A model generated the notes under the pieces. The model was not told where the DNA came from. It saw only the letters and a program-made list of their open reading frames with translations, and ran no database searches. Both the position numbers and the translations under genes were made by a program. A stretch of DNA of 64,000 bases from Amphritea opalescens (lineage in GTDB: Bacteria > Pseudomonadota > Gammaproteobacteria > Pseudomonadales > Balneatricaceae), in the NCBI RefSeq assembly GCF_003957515.1, contig NZ_RQXW01000002.1, positions 1 through 64,000 on the forward strand, read 5' to 3'. This document shows, piece by piece, positions 9,762 to 19,929 of this stretch (positions are counted from its first letter, which is position 1; each line of letters begins with the position of its first letter).

Positions 9762-10340
9762 ATGGATACGTCACTGCATAAATTTCAGGCGCAACTGCGT
9801 CAACTGTTGAGAGAGCCCGTCGGTTTTCCATTATCGGCGAAAGAGGCGGTTCGGGAGATCTGCGAAGGGCTTAAAGTTGAGAATCCTATCGCTGCACGGG
9901 AGAAGCAGGAAAACCCCTTGAGTGGCCTCATGGCGCAATTGGTTGAGAGTGTTGATGAACTACCGGTCAGGCTACATCCTCTGGCTCACTCATTCTTCGC
10001 TATCGCCGATTACCTAACCTGGTATCAAAGATCGGCACCCGATAGACCTGAGTTTATGGCGGGTCACCTGAATGCGCAGATCATCGGCCCGAGAGGGCTA
10101 GATATTCGCGAGGATATTACCGTGGGTGTCGCATTGATGCAGCCAGGTATAACCTACCCCGATCACCACCATCCACCGGAAGAGGTCTATATCGTTTTGA
10201 GTCAGGGGCGCTGGCGTCAAAAGGATAACCCTTGGCACTCACCGGGTCTGGGTGGCTATGTGTACAACCCTTCCAATATTCTTCATGCCATGCAATCGCT
10301 GGATAAACCGTTATTCGCTATCTGGTGTTTGACCCGCTAA
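9762..10340 (+). CDS. Probable cupin DMSP lyase (DddQ/DddL-like)
   Basis: A 192-residue protein with a C-terminal cupin domain. The first cupin motif has a YPDHHHPPEEVY core near residues 132-143, giving the metal-binding histidines, glutamate and tyrosine. The second motif is NPSNILHAMQS near 170-180. This pattern and the helical N-terminal half match the DMSP lyase cupins, which cleave dimethylsulfoniopropionate to DMS and acrylate. It carries no signal peptide. It lies 27 bp after the small membrane gene and converges on a LysR gene. Another small-molecule cupin function is possible, since the assignment rests on motif pattern only. Confidence 0.65.
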   Translation: MDTSLHKFQAQLRQLLREPVGFPLSAKEAVREICEGLKVENPIAAREKQENPLSGLMAQLVESVDELPVRLHPLAHSFFAIADYLTWYQRSAPDRPEFMAGHLNAQIIGPRGLDIREDITVGVALMQPGITYPDHHHPPEEVYIVLSQGRWRQKDNPWHSPGLGGYVYNPSNILHAMQSLDKPLFAIWCLTR

Positions 10341-10369
10341 CGGGCTTTCATGCGCCAATAAGAACCGCT

Positions 10370-11290
10370 TTAAGTTGTCGATCTGGGGCTGTCCAGCGTG
10401 CTACAAATATCGATGATCTGTTCTCGTAACCACTGGTGGGCCTTTGAGTGGTGGGTCATTTTGTTCCAATATAAGCAGAGTTCAAAATCACTGATAAAGG
10501 GGGGGTCTTTAATTAGCATGGATCCGCCAATCAGACGCGCTAACCGTTCAGGTAGTGTCATCAGTAGATCGGTACTGGCGATTGTCGGAATCAAATTGGA
10601 GACACTGGGTAGGCTTAGGGCGACATTTAAATTCACCCCCTGCAGCTCTGGCGCGCTTAGGTAGAATGGTTTCCAGCCGCCCTCATAATGGATCTCTACA
10701 TGTTTCGCGGCTCGGTAGTCATCAAGGCCGATCGGTTGCTTGGCTAAGGTGTGTGCAGCGGACATCAGGCAGACATAGCGGTCTTTAAATAACCGGCGTT
10801 GGTAGAGCGCTTCATAATCACGTACGACCGGAGAGAGCAGCAGATCGCATAGGCCTCGCTGTAACTGACGATGCCCGCTCACATGGGACTGAATAAAGGC
10901 CATACGGATATTGGGTGCTAGCCGATTTAATCGCTCTACCAAGCTGGGCACGATGATTTGTAATTCATACTGATTACAAGAGATGGTGACGTCTAGGTTG
11001 GCATTGCTGGGTTCAAACTCCTCCGGTTGAAGCAGTTCCGACATCCCTCGAAGCAGCTTATCTATCTCCGGCATGATCTGATGACAGCGACTCGTTGGCG
11101 CTACACCTCGGCCAGAGCGAACGAAAAGCGGGTCTTGCAGGGCGGCCCGCATTTGATCCAGCGTATAGCTGATGGTGGGTTGGTTTTGCCCAAGCTCTAT
11201 CGCTGCCGCTGTTAGCGAACCTAAATCATAGATTAGCTTAAGCGTTTTAAGGCTTTTAAAGCTCAGTGCGCTGTAATCAAATTTTTCCAT
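10370..11290 (-). CDS. LysR-family transcriptional regulator
   Basis: The ATG at 11290 gives 306 residues, the usual LysR length; a TTG ten codons upstream is less likely. The N-terminal winged helix-turn-helix contains LTAAAIELGQNQPTISYTLD and the typical DPLFVRSGRGVAPT segment. The rest is a two-lobed effector-binding domain. It is transcribed divergently from the PhyH dioxygenase gene across an 83-bp gap, so that gene is its probable target. The effector is unknown. Confidence 0.88.
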   Translation of the reverse strand: MEKFDYSALSFKSLKTLKLIYDLGSLTAAAIELGQNQPTISYTLDQMRAALQDPLFVRSGRGVAPTSRCHQIMPEIDKLLRGMSELLQPEEFEPSNANLDVTISCNQYELQIIVPSLVERLNRLAPNIRMAFIQSHVSGHRQLQRGLCDLLLSPVVRDYEALYQRRLFKDRYVCLMSAAHTLAKQPIGLDDYRAAKHVEIHYEGGWKPFYLSAPELQGVNLNVALSLPSVSNLIPTIASTDLLMTLPERLARLIGGSMLIKDPPFISDFELCLYWNKMTHHSKAHQWLREQIIDICSTLDSPRSTT

Positions 11291-11373
11291 AATAGATATC
11301 AACTTTATAGACTTAATCAATACTATTGAGAACGCTATAGTCAGGTCAACAATAAATATAAAAGGAAACTGAC

Positions 11374-12204
11374 ATGACTCAGCGAAACTTGACCGAGACC
11401 GAGATTCTTCAGTATCAGCAAGACGGTGTTGTGTGTATTCGTAATGCGGTTGATCCCGAGTGGATTGCCAAGCTGCTTGCCTTTGGTCAGCAGCAACTCG
11501 AAAACCCCGGTAAACTCTGTAATGATGCGAACCCTGGGGCCGAAAAAGGGCGGATGTTTACCGACCGTTACCTGTGGCGCTCCCATGATCTCATCTACCA
11601 ATATGCCAAGGACTCCGGTTGCGCCCGTCTAGCGGCCCAGGCGATGCAGAGTCAGAGCGCCCGCTTCTATTTTGACCATCTATTGATTAAGAAAGCTGAA
11701 ACAGCCATACCGACGCCGTGGCATCAAGATGTGCCTTACTGGCCGTTCAAGGGAAAGCAGATTGCCTCCGTATGGCTAGCACTCACGCCGGTGACGGTAG
11801 CGGGCAGTGGCCTAGAGTTTGTTCGCGGATCTCAGCAAGACGATTTGGTTTATTTGCCGGAGGCTTTCGGCGCATCAGGCGCTGATAAGAATGCTTGGAC
11901 AGGCACTGGCGAGGGCGTTCCATGCCCGGATATTGAAGCTGCCCGCGATGATTTCGATATTATCGGCTTTGATCTTCAGCCCGGTGATGCCTTGCTGTTC
12001 TCTGCTTGGACTCTGCATGGCGCACCGGGTAACGAATCGAGTACTCAGGATCGAATGGCTCTCTCAACCCGCTGGTTAGGCGATGATGCTATCTGGGACC
12101 CAAGACCGGGCACCGACCCCAGTGTTAATCCTGAGGAGGTTCGCGTGAGCCCTGGCAGCTATCCTTCTGATAATGCGATCTTCCCCGAGTTTTATCGCGC
12201 TTAA
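11374..12204 (+). CDS. Phytanoyl-CoA dioxygenase (PhyH) family protein
   Basis: A 276-residue Fe(II)/2-oxoglutarate-dependent dioxygenase. The iron triad is visible as HQD in TPWHQDVPYW (His near 116, Asp near 118) and the distal His in TLHGAPGN near 214. The family hydroxylates small substrates such as acyl-CoAs, betaines or phosphonates, and the substrate here cannot be told. An AAGGA ribosome site precedes the ATG. It is divergent from the LysR gene and followed by a TRAP solute-binding protein gene, suggesting uptake and oxidation of one organic solute. Confidence 0.85.
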   Translation: MTQRNLTETEILQYQQDGVVCIRNAVDPEWIAKLLAFGQQQLENPGKLCNDANPGAEKGRMFTDRYLWRSHDLIYQYAKDSGCARLAAQAMQSQSARFYFDHLLIKKAETAIPTPWHQDVPYWPFKGKQIASVWLALTPVTVAGSGLEFVRGSQQDDLVYLPEAFGASGADKNAWTGTGEGVPCPDIEAARDDFDIIGFDLQPGDALLFSAWTLHGAPGNESSTQDRMALSTRWLGDDAIWDPRPGTDPSVNPEEVRVSPGSYPSDNAIFPEFYRA

Positions 12205-12317
12205 CAAAAGAATGTTGAGTAAACATTTTTAATGAATAGAGGCTCTACTTTAAGATTTATACATATTGTGTTGTTAGCACTAAAAAATCACATCAAATAA
12301 AAATAATAGGTGTCAAA

Positions 12318-13340
12318 ATGATTAAAGGTTACCTCATCAGGGTTCTGATAATGAGTAGTTTACTGGGTTTATCATCGAGCGTTATGGCGACTCAGATTCT
12401 ACGAATAGCGACTTGGGCTTCACCCCAGCATCCCCAAAACAGTGTTGTTTTTCCGACATGGGGCAAATGGGTTGAAGAAGCCACTCAGGGGCGGGTGAAG
12501 GTGGTACTCGAGTATGGCTTGGGTCATCCCAAAACAATGTTTGAGTTGGTGGAAGACAATGTTGTCGATGCAAGTTGGAGCTATCACGGGTATGTTCCTG
12601 GCCGCTTTGTGCTGACACAGGCAATAGAACAACCTTTAATGAATGCTAATGCCGAGGCTGCATCTGTAGCCTATTGGCGGATACATGAAAAATATTTCAC
12701 GCAGGCTAACGAGCATGCCGGGTTGCATGTGCTAGGGCTTTTTACGCATGGCCCCGGTCAAATACAGACGATAAAGCCTCTAGCTTCATTAGCCGACTTG
12801 AATGGTAAGAAAATTCGATTAGGTGGTGGTGTTCAAACTGCACTGGCTGAACGTTTCTCGGTAACGGGTGTGAGTGCGCCGGGTTCAAAGGTTTATGAGA
12901 TGTTGCAGCAAGGTATTGTGGACGGTGTCTTTATGCCTGTGGCGTCACAGAAAGATTATCGGTTAACGGAAGTTGCGCCGAATCTTACGGTATTACCCGG
13001 AGGGATGTATCTCGGTAGTTTTTCATTTTTTATTAATCCTGATTTTCTCAATTCACTCACGAAAGACGATCGCGACGCTATCTTAGCCGTGTCAGGCGAG
13101 AAGTTTTCGGCATTAGCGGGTGCCGCCTGGGATGCAGGCGATAAAGCAGGCTTAGAGTACGCTCAAAAGATGGGTGTGAATATTCATCTGGTTGACCGAG
13201 ATGATCCGATGGCGACTGCCTTTAAACAATTGGTGGTGGGTGTTGATGAGGCCTGGATTAAAGCGGCAGCGGAGCGTGGTGTTGATGGTGTTGCTGTACT
13301 GAAAGAGTTAAAGCAACAGATTAAGGGCTATCCAAAATAA
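12318..13340 (+). CDS. TRAP transporter solute-binding protein (DctP type)
   Basis: A 340-residue periplasmic protein with a signal peptide (about 1-24, ending near SVMA). The mature part follows the DctP family pattern: LRIATWASPQHPQN at its start, a central GKKIRLGG segment and KVYEMLQQGIVDGV near 190-205. Such proteins deliver carboxylates or similar solutes to a DctQM permease. No dctQ or dctM follows: the next 290 bp hold no membrane-protein gene. It may work with a permease encoded elsewhere. Ligand unknown, perhaps related to the PhyH substrate. Confidence 0.88.
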   Translation: MIKGYLIRVLIMSSLLGLSSSVMATQILRIATWASPQHPQNSVVFPTWGKWVEEATQGRVKVVLEYGLGHPKTMFELVEDNVVDASWSYHGYVPGRFVLTQAIEQPLMNANAEAASVAYWRIHEKYFTQANEHAGLHVLGLFTHGPGQIQTIKPLASLADLNGKKIRLGGGVQTALAERFSVTGVSAPGSKVYEMLQQGIVDGVFMPVASQKDYRLTEVAPNLTVLPGGMYLGSFSFFINPDFLNSLTKDDRDAILAVSGEKFSALAGAAWDAGDKAGLEYAQKMGVNIHLVDRDDPMATAFKQLVVGVDEAWIKAAAERGVDGVAVLKELKQQIKGYPK

Positions 13341-13629
13341 TAAGCGAACATTTAACAATGTTACGGCAACCTACTTATTGGATAGTTTTGTTTTATCTAT
13401 TCTAAGAGTCTGTCTTCATTCTGCAGTGCCGTGGGATCTGCTTCCAGCAGCGATATGGGGTATCAGATGGCACTTGAAAGCGGCAAAGACTAGCGCTTTT
13501 TTCGGTCTCTTTTGTAGAGGGGTATTCTTATTTATCGCGGACGCTGCATCAGCGAGCTAGGTTCGTATTCTTCAGGCATAAAAAAGCCCCGCTTCTCTTA
13601 ACGAGATTAACGAGGTTGACTTATTCTTG

Positions 13630-13648
13630 AATGGTGCCCGGACTCGGA
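13630..13648 (-). pseudogene. Isolated 3' end of tRNA-Phe (19-bp direct repeat)
   Basis: AATGGTGCCCGGACTCGGA is identical to 13806-13824, the CCA end and T-arm side of tRNA-Phe. The sequence beyond it does not continue as a tRNA. It may be the remnant of a second tRNA-Phe copy, or the att-site scar of an element that once integrated at the tRNA 3' end. Confidence 0.6.
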
Positions 13649-13765
13649 GTCATGCCGAAGGTTATTACAACATAGCCGCTCTTTGGCGATGGCCCGAAGG
13701 GAGAGGAGCGCAGCGACGAATCATCGAACCGGGTTCGTGTTCCGAGTTACAGTAGTCCAGACGCA

Positions 13766-13795
13766 AAAAAGCCCCACTATGAAGTGAGGCTTTTT
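13766..13795 (-). terminator. Terminator after tRNA-Phe
   Basis: A 13-bp stem with one mismatch, AAAAAGCCCCACT against AGTGAGGCTTTTT, with a 4-nt loop. It lies 12 bp beyond the tRNA 3' end, and reads as hairpin plus T-tract in the tRNA direction. Confidence 0.75.
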
Positions 13796-13807
13796 CAACC
13801 AAATTAA

Positions 13808-13883
13808 TGGTGCCCGGACTCGGAATCGAACCAAGGACACGAGGATTTTCAATCCTCTGCTCTACCGACTGAGCTATCCGGGC
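13808..13883 (-). tRNA. tRNA-Phe (anticodon GAA)
   Basis: A 76-nt cloverleaf read on the minus strand. The acceptor stem is GCCCGGA/TCCGGGC with CCA encoded. The D-arm has AGCTCAGTCGGTAGAGC, the anticodon stem GAGGA/TCCTC with loop TTGAAAA (anticodon GAA), and the T-loop TTCGATT. Confidence 0.97.
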
Positions 13884-13990
13884 AAACAAGAGGTGCGTAT
13901 TAAACTGATTTCAGGCTGCGCTGTCAATCATCCTGCAGCATAAAACTGTTTATTTTTGCACTTTTTTGTTTGATTGGTTGTTTTTTGTAC

Positions 13991-14263
13991 TTATTTCGAC
14001 GGTGGAACGTAGCCTTCGGCTTTTTCGTAGTCATCGCCGTCCATAAATTTCTGCATCTCTTGTTGCAGGAATTCACGGGTCGATGGGTCCATTAAGCTGA
14101 GGTGTTTTTCGTTGATCAGCATGGTCTGGTGGTTGGTCCACTCGGTCCACGCTTTTTTCGATACGGTATCGAAGATTAACTGGCCCTTGGCTCCCGGATA
14201 AGGGGGTTTATCGAGTCCTTCCAGTTCCTCTTTGTATTTGCGGCACATTACGGTGCGGGTCAT
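13991..14263 (-). CDS. yggX: Fe(2+)-trafficking protein YggX
   Basis: The ATG at 14263 gives 90 residues, the usual YggX length, with a TTGGAG ribosome site before it; a TTG four codons upstream coincides with that site and is unlikely. The start [18 protein letters not shown] has the single conserved cysteine, and the ending [16 protein letters not shown] is characteristic. The protein helps protect or repair labile iron-sulfur clusters. It follows mutY by 45 bp on the same strand, the common mutY-yggX pairing, which fits because MutY carries an oxidation-sensitive cluster. Confidence 0.96.
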   Translation of the reverse strand: MTRTVMCRKYKEELEGLDKPPYPGAKGQLIFDTVSKKAWTEWTNHQTMLINEKHLSLMDPSTREFLQQEMQKFMDGDDYEKAEGYVPPSK

Positions 14264-14308
14264 GGTGTTCTCCAAGGTTAGTCTGATCGTTTACTCTGAG
14301 ACCGGTGT

Positions 14309-15361
14309 TTAGCTCGTTTTTAGTTTGCCCAATAGCTTTTTGACTGGGGCGGCCAGACCGATCTTCTGTGGCTGGCGTAAGTTATACCAGAGAGTGGCGG
14401 GCTGTTCCATGACACTGTTTGTAAGGTCATTATCGCGCAGCTCTATGTGCACCGGTGTGATATCGAGATGGAAATGGCTGAAGGTGTGCCTTATGGGTGT
14501 CAGTGCTGTGGCGCTGTCAGCATCGACTGGCAAGCCGGTTTCATGTTCGGCATCACGTAGGTCAGATGTTTCTGGAAGGCTCCAGAGGCCGCCCCAGATG
14601 CCGGTAGGAGGCCGTTGACGTAAGAGTATTTGGCCGGTGTCATTTTCAATCAGCAGCATCAGCGTTTGTTTAACGGGAATGGCCTTTTTCGGTTTCGAGG
14701 CCGGTAACTCATTCTCGCTGCCCTGCTGCCGCGCCTGACAGCCGCTGGTTAAAGGGCAGAGTAGGCAAGCCGGTTTGCTGCGGGTGCAGAGGGTCGCGCC
14801 CATATCCATCATCGCTTGGGTGTAATCGGCGACTCGCTGGTGGGGCGTGTTTTGTTCGGCAAACTGCCATAACTGCTTCATGTTCTCGGTGGTGCCTGGC
14901 CAGCCCTCAATGGCGTAGTAACGCGCTAGGACCCGTTTCACATTGCCATCGAGAATAGCGGCGCGCTTACCGGTAGAGATCGATAGAATCGCCCCGGCGG
15001 TGGAGCGGCCAATACCGGGTAGCTGCTCCAGTGCGTCGACGCTGTCAGGAAATTGACCGCCAAAGTCATGACTGACGATCTTAGCGGTTTTATGCAGGTT
15101 ACGGGCGCGAGCATAGTAGCCAAGGCCAGTCCAGAGGTGCAGTACTTCATCTTGCTCTGCTGCCGCAAGATCTTCCACCGTGGGAAACTGCTCACGAAAA
15201 CGCTCAAAATAGGGGATCACCGTGCTGACCTGAGTCTGTTGCAACATGATCTCAGAGAGCCAGGTGAAATAGGCGGTCTTGTTGGCCTGCCAAGGCAGGT
15301 CGTGACGGCCGTGCTGATCAAACCAATCGAGCACGGCGGTTGAAAACTGATCGGTGGTCAT
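14309..15361 (-). CDS. mutY: A/G-specific adenine glycosylase MutY
   Basis: A 350-residue DNA repair glycosylase that removes adenine mispaired with 8-oxoguanine. Visible are the catalytic Glu in [10 protein letters not shown] (residue 37), the helix-hairpin-helix [11 protein letters not shown] (about 114-124), catalytic Asp in LDGNVKRVL (138) and the iron-sulfur cysteines 192, 199, 202 and 208 (C-x6-C-x2-C-x5-C). A C-terminal NUDIX-like domain (about 225-350) recognises 8-oxoG. Its start codon overlaps the stop of the AsmA gene, so the AsmA gene, mutY and yggX form one transcription unit. Confidence 0.97.
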   Translation of the reverse strand: MTTDQFSTAVLDWFDQHGRHDLPWQANKTAYFTWLSEIMLQQTQVSTVIPYFERFREQFPTVEDLAAAEQDEVLHLWTGLGYYARARNLHKTAKIVSHDFGGQFPDSVDALEQLPGIGRSTAGAILSISTGKRAAILDGNVKRVLARYYAIEGWPGTTENMKQLWQFAEQNTPHQRVADYTQAMMDMGATLCTRSKPACLLCPLTSGCQARQQGSENELPASKPKKAIPVKQTLMLLIENDTGQILLRQRPPTGIWGGLWSLPETSDLRDAEHETGLPVDADSATALTPIRHTFSHFHLDITPVHIELRDNDLTNSVMEQPATLWYNLRQPQKIGLAAPVKKLLGKLKTS

Positions 15362-17496
15362 TAGCTTCCAAAAAGTCCTTTCAGTAACTTTTTAGCGCCT
15401 TCGACTTTGCTATCACCTTCATCGCCGCCGAGTTTTTCCATCAGCTTGCTTTCGAGTTCCTTCTTCGCTTTTTGCTTCAGCAGGTCTGTTAGCACGCTGG
15501 CATCGGGGCGACACAGTTGCGCCGGTGGTGTATCGAAGCTGCCTTTACAGTTGACGGGCCACTCGACTCCTTCGAGGTTGTTATTCACTGAACAGGATTT
15601 CTTAAACAGGTCGTCTTCAATAGTTAACCCAAGACGGTAATCCATAGTCTGAGCCGGCAGGCTGACGCTACCTTTACCGCTCAGGGTGATGGCGTCGAGT
15701 TTAGCAGTCAGGTCCTGATTGCTGACCACACCGTTGGTGAAGGTGAAGTTGCTGCTGAGATCGGCGAAGGGAGTGGAACGGTCTACCTGATCGGCATCAA
15801 TACCGAGTGAGGTGATATTGTTAAACCCTTGGCAAAGTGTCTGAGCCATATCGATACCTTTGACGGCACCATCCGGCATGGTGACTTTGGCATAGCCGTT
15901 GAGACTGTTAACGATGGCATACACCGACTCGCCCTGCGCGGTAATCTTGCTCTGGGTGTTAAAGGTACCGGTCAGACGGTCAACCTCGGCTAGATCCATT
16001 AGCAGGTCGCCGATTTGGATGCTGCTGATGTTCTTATCAACCGTCAGTTTGGTGGGTGATTTTCGAGCATCGATAATGACGGAGTTACGCAGTGTGCCGC
16101 TGTACATATCGGCATTGAGTTTTTTGATGTTGACTAAACCACCGTGGGCGCTGGTCGCCAGTTGTAAGTTGGTTAGAGTCAGGTTGCTGATGAGCAGTTT
16201 TTTCAGGCCCAAATCAACATCCATATTCAGCCCTCTAAGTAGCTCGACCGGAACGACCGGTTCTTTGGAGTAGCCGGTGGATTTGGTCGCACTGCCTGAT
16301 GATGCTTGTGCCGGCTGTTCTGATGCGGGCGGCAGGTAGCGATCGGCATTCAATTCATCACCCGTTAGGTTGAAGGCGATAGAACCGGTAGCCAAGTTCA
16401 TCGCGAAGCTGCCATTGAAACTGGTGTCATCCAGTTTCAGGCTCATTTTATTCAGCCCTAGGGTGTTAGCGGCACCGCCTAGTTGAGCATTGAAACTAAT
16501 CGCTTTGAGTACGTCTGGATCAGTGGTTTCAATAGCGGGCTGTCCCAGTGCCGCTAGTAATTCTTGTAGGCTGAACTGAGCAACATTTAGATTGCCGCTA
16601 ATGACCGGCTTGCTGAAGCTAACGACTTTGACATCACCGCTGGCCGTGAGATTAGCTGCCTTCAGACTCATGCCTTTTAGGCTGGCGGTCTCGCTTGCTA
16701 GGTTGCTTTCAATATCGCTGTTAAGTGTTACCTTGACGGATTTTCCGTTAAAAGGTACGCCACTCAGGCCAAGGGTACTTTCTAAGCCTTTGATGTTGTA
16801 TTGCTGGTTAGCGAGATCGAGGAAGAATTCTGCGGTGAGTGCCGCATCAACGGTGAGTTGTTTTTGGTCTGCCTGATATTGCTCTGCTTGAAAGCTCAGC
16901 TGTGCAGGGAAGTATGCACCGGTGGTGACTTTGCCAGAGGTCATGGTGAAGTTATTCAGCAGCACCTTGCTGCCGGTTGATGCGTCGCTATAACGGATAT
17001 TACCGTTGGTGATCGAGATACTCTCGATATCTAACGCAATCGCCGCACCACCGCTGGTTTCGGCAGCCGTTGTTGTTTCTACTGCTGCGTTGTCAGCAGC
17101 TTCTGTTGTGGTAAGCGCCCAGTTAGTCTGGCCCTCTTTGTTTTTTTCCAGATTTAAGGTCAGGCCGTCTAGCAGGATGCTGCTCATCTTCACGTTGCCA
17201 GAGATCAGTGCCGGCAGTTCAACCGATACCTGTGCCTGATTCAGTTCAGCCAATTGAGGCTGGCCAGGGTAGTTGACCTTTATCTGATTGATTTCAATAC
17301 CGAGCCAAGGAAAGACGGACCAGCCAAGATCGCCATCAATCTGCAACTGAACGCCGCCCTTTTCGAGGGCTAGCTTCTGGATTTCAGGTTTGTATTCATT
17401 GGGATCAAAGAACATCCCCAGCAGGACCCCGCCTGCAACTACTACGATGAGTAGTAGTGCAATTAGGCCACCAAAAATCTTTAACAGCGTTTTCAT
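15361..17496 (-). CDS. AsmA family protein
   Basis: The ATG at 17496 has an ideal AAGGAGATGAC ribosome site and gives 711 residues; an earlier in-frame start is not needed. An N-terminal membrane anchor (about 5-28) is followed by the family opening [15 protein letters not shown], then a long repetitive beta-strand region with the C-terminal AsmA_2 domain. AsmA-like proteins lie at the inner membrane, extend into the periplasm and act in lipid transport or outer-membrane homeostasis. The region near residues 150-165 is rich in Ala and Thr. A neighbour of mutY in many gammaproteobacteria. Confidence 0.9.
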   Translation of the reverse strand: MKTLLKIFGGLIALLLIVVVAGGVLLGMFFDPNEYKPEIQKLALEKGGVQLQIDGDLGWSVFPWLGIEINQIKVNYPGQPQLAELNQAQVSVELPALISGNVKMSSILLDGLTLNLEKNKEGQTNWALTTTEAADNAAVETTTAAETSGGAAIALDIESISITNGNIRYSDASTGSKVLLNNFTMTSGKVTTGAYFPAQLSFQAEQYQADQKQLTVDAALTAEFFLDLANQQYNIKGLESTLGLSGVPFNGKSVKVTLNSDIESNLASETASLKGMSLKAANLTASGDVKVVSFSKPVISGNLNVAQFSLQELLAALGQPAIETTDPDVLKAISFNAQLGGAANTLGLNKMSLKLDDTSFNGSFAMNLATGSIAFNLTGDELNADRYLPPASEQPAQASSGSATKSTGYSKEPVVPVELLRGLNMDVDLGLKKLLISNLTLTNLQLATSAHGGLVNIKKLNADMYSGTLRNSVIIDARKSPTKLTVDKNISSIQIGDLLMDLAEVDRLTGTFNTQSKITAQGESVYAIVNSLNGYAKVTMPDGAVKGIDMAQTLCQGFNNITSLGIDADQVDRSTPFADLSSNFTFTNGVVSNQDLTAKLDAITLSGKGSVSLPAQTMDYRLGLTIEDDLFKKSCSVNNNLEGVEWPVNCKGSFDTPPAQLCRPDASVLTDLLKQKAKKELESKLMEKLGGDEGDSKVEGAKKLLKGLFGS

Positions 17497-17791
17497 GTCA
17501 TCTCCTTGGATCACGAATCTGTGAACAGATATATCGGTACAACAGCATGACGAATAACGTCTCTTTGTTGTTATACATATTTTGCAAAATGGATCATTAA
17601 CAGCATAGTAGCAGAACGATTTTACAGACCCTAGATTAACCGCAAATGAAATCAGTTAGTTGAGTTCGCTTTTTGCATGGGTTAATCGCCGCCAGTGCTA
17701 CGCATTAGCGTGCTATTGGTTGTATAATGGCCGTCTTATTTTTATGAATATTTTTATTAAACTATTCTGTTAACCCATCGCGGAGAAGATC

Positions 17792-18385
17792 ATGGTTGAA
17801 CGGAAAGCCACCGTCACCCGTAATACCCTGGAAACTCAGATCACTATTTCGGTGAATCTTGATGGCAGCGGTAAGCTGAATGCTGACACCGGCGTCCCCT
17901 TTCTTGAGCACATGCTAGATCAGATCGCTCGTCACGGCCTGATTGATCTGGATATTGTCGCTAAAGGTGATAACCACATCGATGATCACCATACCGTTGA
18001 AGATATTGGTATTACCCTCGGTCAGGCGTTTGCTCAGGCGGTGGGGGATAAAAAAGGTATCCTGCGCTATGGCCATGCTTATTGTCCATTAGATGAAGCG
18101 CTGTCCCGGGTGGTGATCGATTTTTCCGGTCGCCCAGGGTTGGACATGAATGTTGAGTTTACCCGTGCCAGTATTGGTCGTTTGGATACCCAGCTGTTCT
18201 GGGAGTTTTTCCAAGGGTTTGTTAATCATGCAGGTGTCACCCTGCATATCGATAACCTGAAAGGCTTTAACGCTCACCATCAGGCGGAAACGATCTTCAA
18301 AGCTTTCGGTCGGGCGGTGCGAGGTGCGCTGACGATTGATCAGCGGGCTGCGGATCAAATGCCATCGACGAAAGGATCGCTATAA
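17792..18385 (+). CDS. hisB: Imidazoleglycerol-phosphate dehydratase HisB
   Basis: A 197-residue monofunctional HisB that dehydrates imidazole-glycerol phosphate in histidine synthesis. The two metal-binding motifs DDHHTVED (about 67-74) and NAHHQAE (about 165-171) are intact, as is [13 protein letters not shown]. There is no fused phosphatase domain, unlike the enterobacterial protein. A TATAAT hexamer at 17723-17728 is a plausible -10 for the operon, though no good -35 is seen. The stop is immediately followed by the hisH start. Confidence 0.97.
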   Translation: MVERKATVTRNTLETQITISVNLDGSGKLNADTGVPFLEHMLDQIARHGLIDLDIVAKGDNHIDDHHTVEDIGITLGQAFAQAVGDKKGILRYGHAYCPLDEALSRVVIDFSGRPGLDMNVEFTRASIGRLDTQLFWEFFQGFVNHAGVTLHIDNLKGFNAHHQAETIFKAFGRAVRGALTIDQRAADQMPSTKGSL

Positions 18386-19033
18386 ATGAGTAGTGTTGCA
18401 GTCATCGATTACGGTATGGGTAACCTGCATTCCGTTGCCAAGGCGCTGGAACATGTCATGCCCGATGTTGAGGTGTTGGTTACTGCCGATCCAGAACAGG
18501 TGCGTAATGCGGATCGGGTCTTGCTGCCGGGTGTTGGTGCAATTCGTGATTGTATGGCCGAGATTCGTCGCCTAGGGGTTGATAAAGAGGTTGCCGAAGC
18601 TATCAATTCGGGCAAGCCTTTTTTGGGCATCTGCGTCGGCTATCAAGCCTTGATGCAGCGATCCGAAGAGAACGGTGGGGTCGATTGTTTGGGCCATTTT
18701 GATGGCACCGTACGGTATTTTGGCGATGACCTGAAAGAGACCGACGGTGAGCGTCTAAAAGTGCCACATATGGGTTGGAATGAGGTGCATCAGCGCTTCG
18801 ATCATCCGCTTTGGCATGGGATTGATGACGGCAGTCGGTTCTATTTTGTCCACAGCTATTATGTTGATGCGGTGGATAAACCATTGGTGGCGGCTAACTG
18901 TCATTACGGTGTGGATATCGATGTGGCTATCGCGCGAGACAATGTGTTCGCCACGCAGTTCCACCCCGAGAAGAGTCATACGGTGGGGCTACAGTTGCTG
19001 AAGAATTTCCTTAACTGGGATGGCAAACGCTAA
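18386..19033 (+). CDS. hisH: Imidazole glycerol phosphate synthase subunit HisH
   Basis: A 215-residue class I glutamine amidotransferase that supplies ammonia to HisF. The nucleophile is in [11 protein letters not shown] (Cys near 82) and the catalytic His-Glu pair in QFHPEKS near 194. The opening [12 protein letters not shown] is typical. It abuts hisB without a gap and precedes hisF by 41 bp. The usual hisA gene between hisH and hisF is absent here. Confidence 0.97.
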   Translation: MSSVAVIDYGMGNLHSVAKALEHVMPDVEVLVTADPEQVRNADRVLLPGVGAIRDCMAEIRRLGVDKEVAEAINSGKPFLGICVGYQALMQRSEENGGVDCLGHFDGTVRYFGDDLKETDGERLKVPHMGWNEVHQRFDHPLWHGIDDGSRFYFVHSYYVDAVDKPLVAANCHYGVDIDVAIARDNVFATQFHPEKSHTVGLQLLKNFLNWDGKR

Positions 19034-19074
19034 TCTGTTTAATAGTCGTATATGAGTTCTTATAGGTAAAAATC

Positions 19075-19848
19075 ATGGCACTGGCAAAACGTATTATTCC
19101 CTGTCTCGATGTAGAGAACGGTCGCGTTGTAAAAGGGGTTCAGTTTGTCGATATCCGCGACGCCGGTGACCCGGTTGAAGTGGCCAAACGCTACGACGAA
19201 GAGGGTGCCGATGAGATCACCTTTCTTGATATTACCGCCACCCATGAGGGGCGGGATACCATGGTACACACGGTGGAACGGATGGCCTCTCAGGTGTTTA
19301 TTCCCCTGACCGTCGGCGGTGGTATTCGTACGGTGGATGATATTCGCACCATGCTGAATGCTGGTGCAGATAAGGTGTCGATCAACAGTGCCGCAGTGTT
19401 TAATCCTGACTTTGTGCGCGAAGCGGCCGATAAGTTTGGCTCCCAGTGCATCGTGGTGGCGATTGATGCCAAGAAAGTCTCTCAGCCGGGTGAAGCCGAT
19501 CGTTGGGAGATTTTCACCCATGGCGGCCGTAAACCAACCGGATTAGATGCGGTTGAGTGGGCGAAAAAAATGGTGCAGTTAGGGGCCGGTGAAATTTTGC
19601 TGACCTCAATGGATCAGGACGGGGTGAAAAACGGTTATGACCTCGGCGTGACTCGGGCGATCAGTGATGCGGTGAATGTGCCGGTGATTGCCTCTGGCGG
19701 CGTGGGTAATTTGGATCATTTAGTGGCGGGCTGTATTGAAGGTAAGGCGGATGCGGTGTTGGCGGCGTCTATCTTCCACTTTAATGAATATAGCATCCCC
19801 GAAGCGAAGCAGTATATGAAAGAACGGGGCATAGAAGTTCGCCTTTAA
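19075..19848 (+). CDS. hisF: Imidazole glycerol phosphate synthase subunit HisF
   Basis: A 257-residue TIM-barrel cyclase that forms imidazole-glycerol phosphate and AICAR from PRFAR. The two catalytic aspartates are visible in [12 protein letters not shown] (Asp 11) and AIDAKKV (near 130), with [11 protein letters not shown] and the phosphate-binding loops VGGGIRT and ASGGVGN. The length is normal. It ends the hisB-hisH-hisF unit, followed by a strong terminator. Confidence 0.97.
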   Translation: MALAKRIIPCLDVENGRVVKGVQFVDIRDAGDPVEVAKRYDEEGADEITFLDITATHEGRDTMVHTVERMASQVFIPLTVGGGIRTVDDIRTMLNAGADKVSINSAAVFNPDFVREAADKFGSQCIVVAIDAKKVSQPGEADRWEIFTHGGRKPTGLDAVEWAKKMVQLGAGEILLTSMDQDGVKNGYDLGVTRAISDAVNVPVIASGGVGNLDHLVAGCIEGKADAVLAASIFHFNEYSIPEAKQYMKERGIEVRL

Positions 19849-19893
19849 GGCGTTATCTTTTACATTTGAGCCGTATTTTCGGCTGGCCTTATG

Positions 19894-19929
19894 AATCCGC
19901 TATCCGTTTCTGGTAGCGGATTTTTTATT
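19894..19929 (+). terminator. Terminator after hisF
   Basis: Perfect 9-bp stem AATCCGCTA/TAGCGGATT with an 11-nt loop and a T-rich tail. It ends the his unit and lies at the 3' end of the convergent exporter gene. Confidence 0.85.

Larger units (their letters stand above)
13341..13807. other. Intergenic stretch with tRNA-like remnant and terminator
   Basis: No convincing gene is seen. A 60-codon open frame at 13378-13560 has no family resemblance I can recognise. From about 13580 the sequence resembles the region next to tRNA-Phe: a run AAAAAAGCCCC followed by the tRNA 3' end at 13630-13648, listed separately. Confidence 0.5.

Noticed and set aside
13378..13560. 60-codon ORF after the TRAP binding protein, considered as a truncated DctQ
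   Set aside because: It lacks the four-helix pattern of DctQ and shows no family resemblance.
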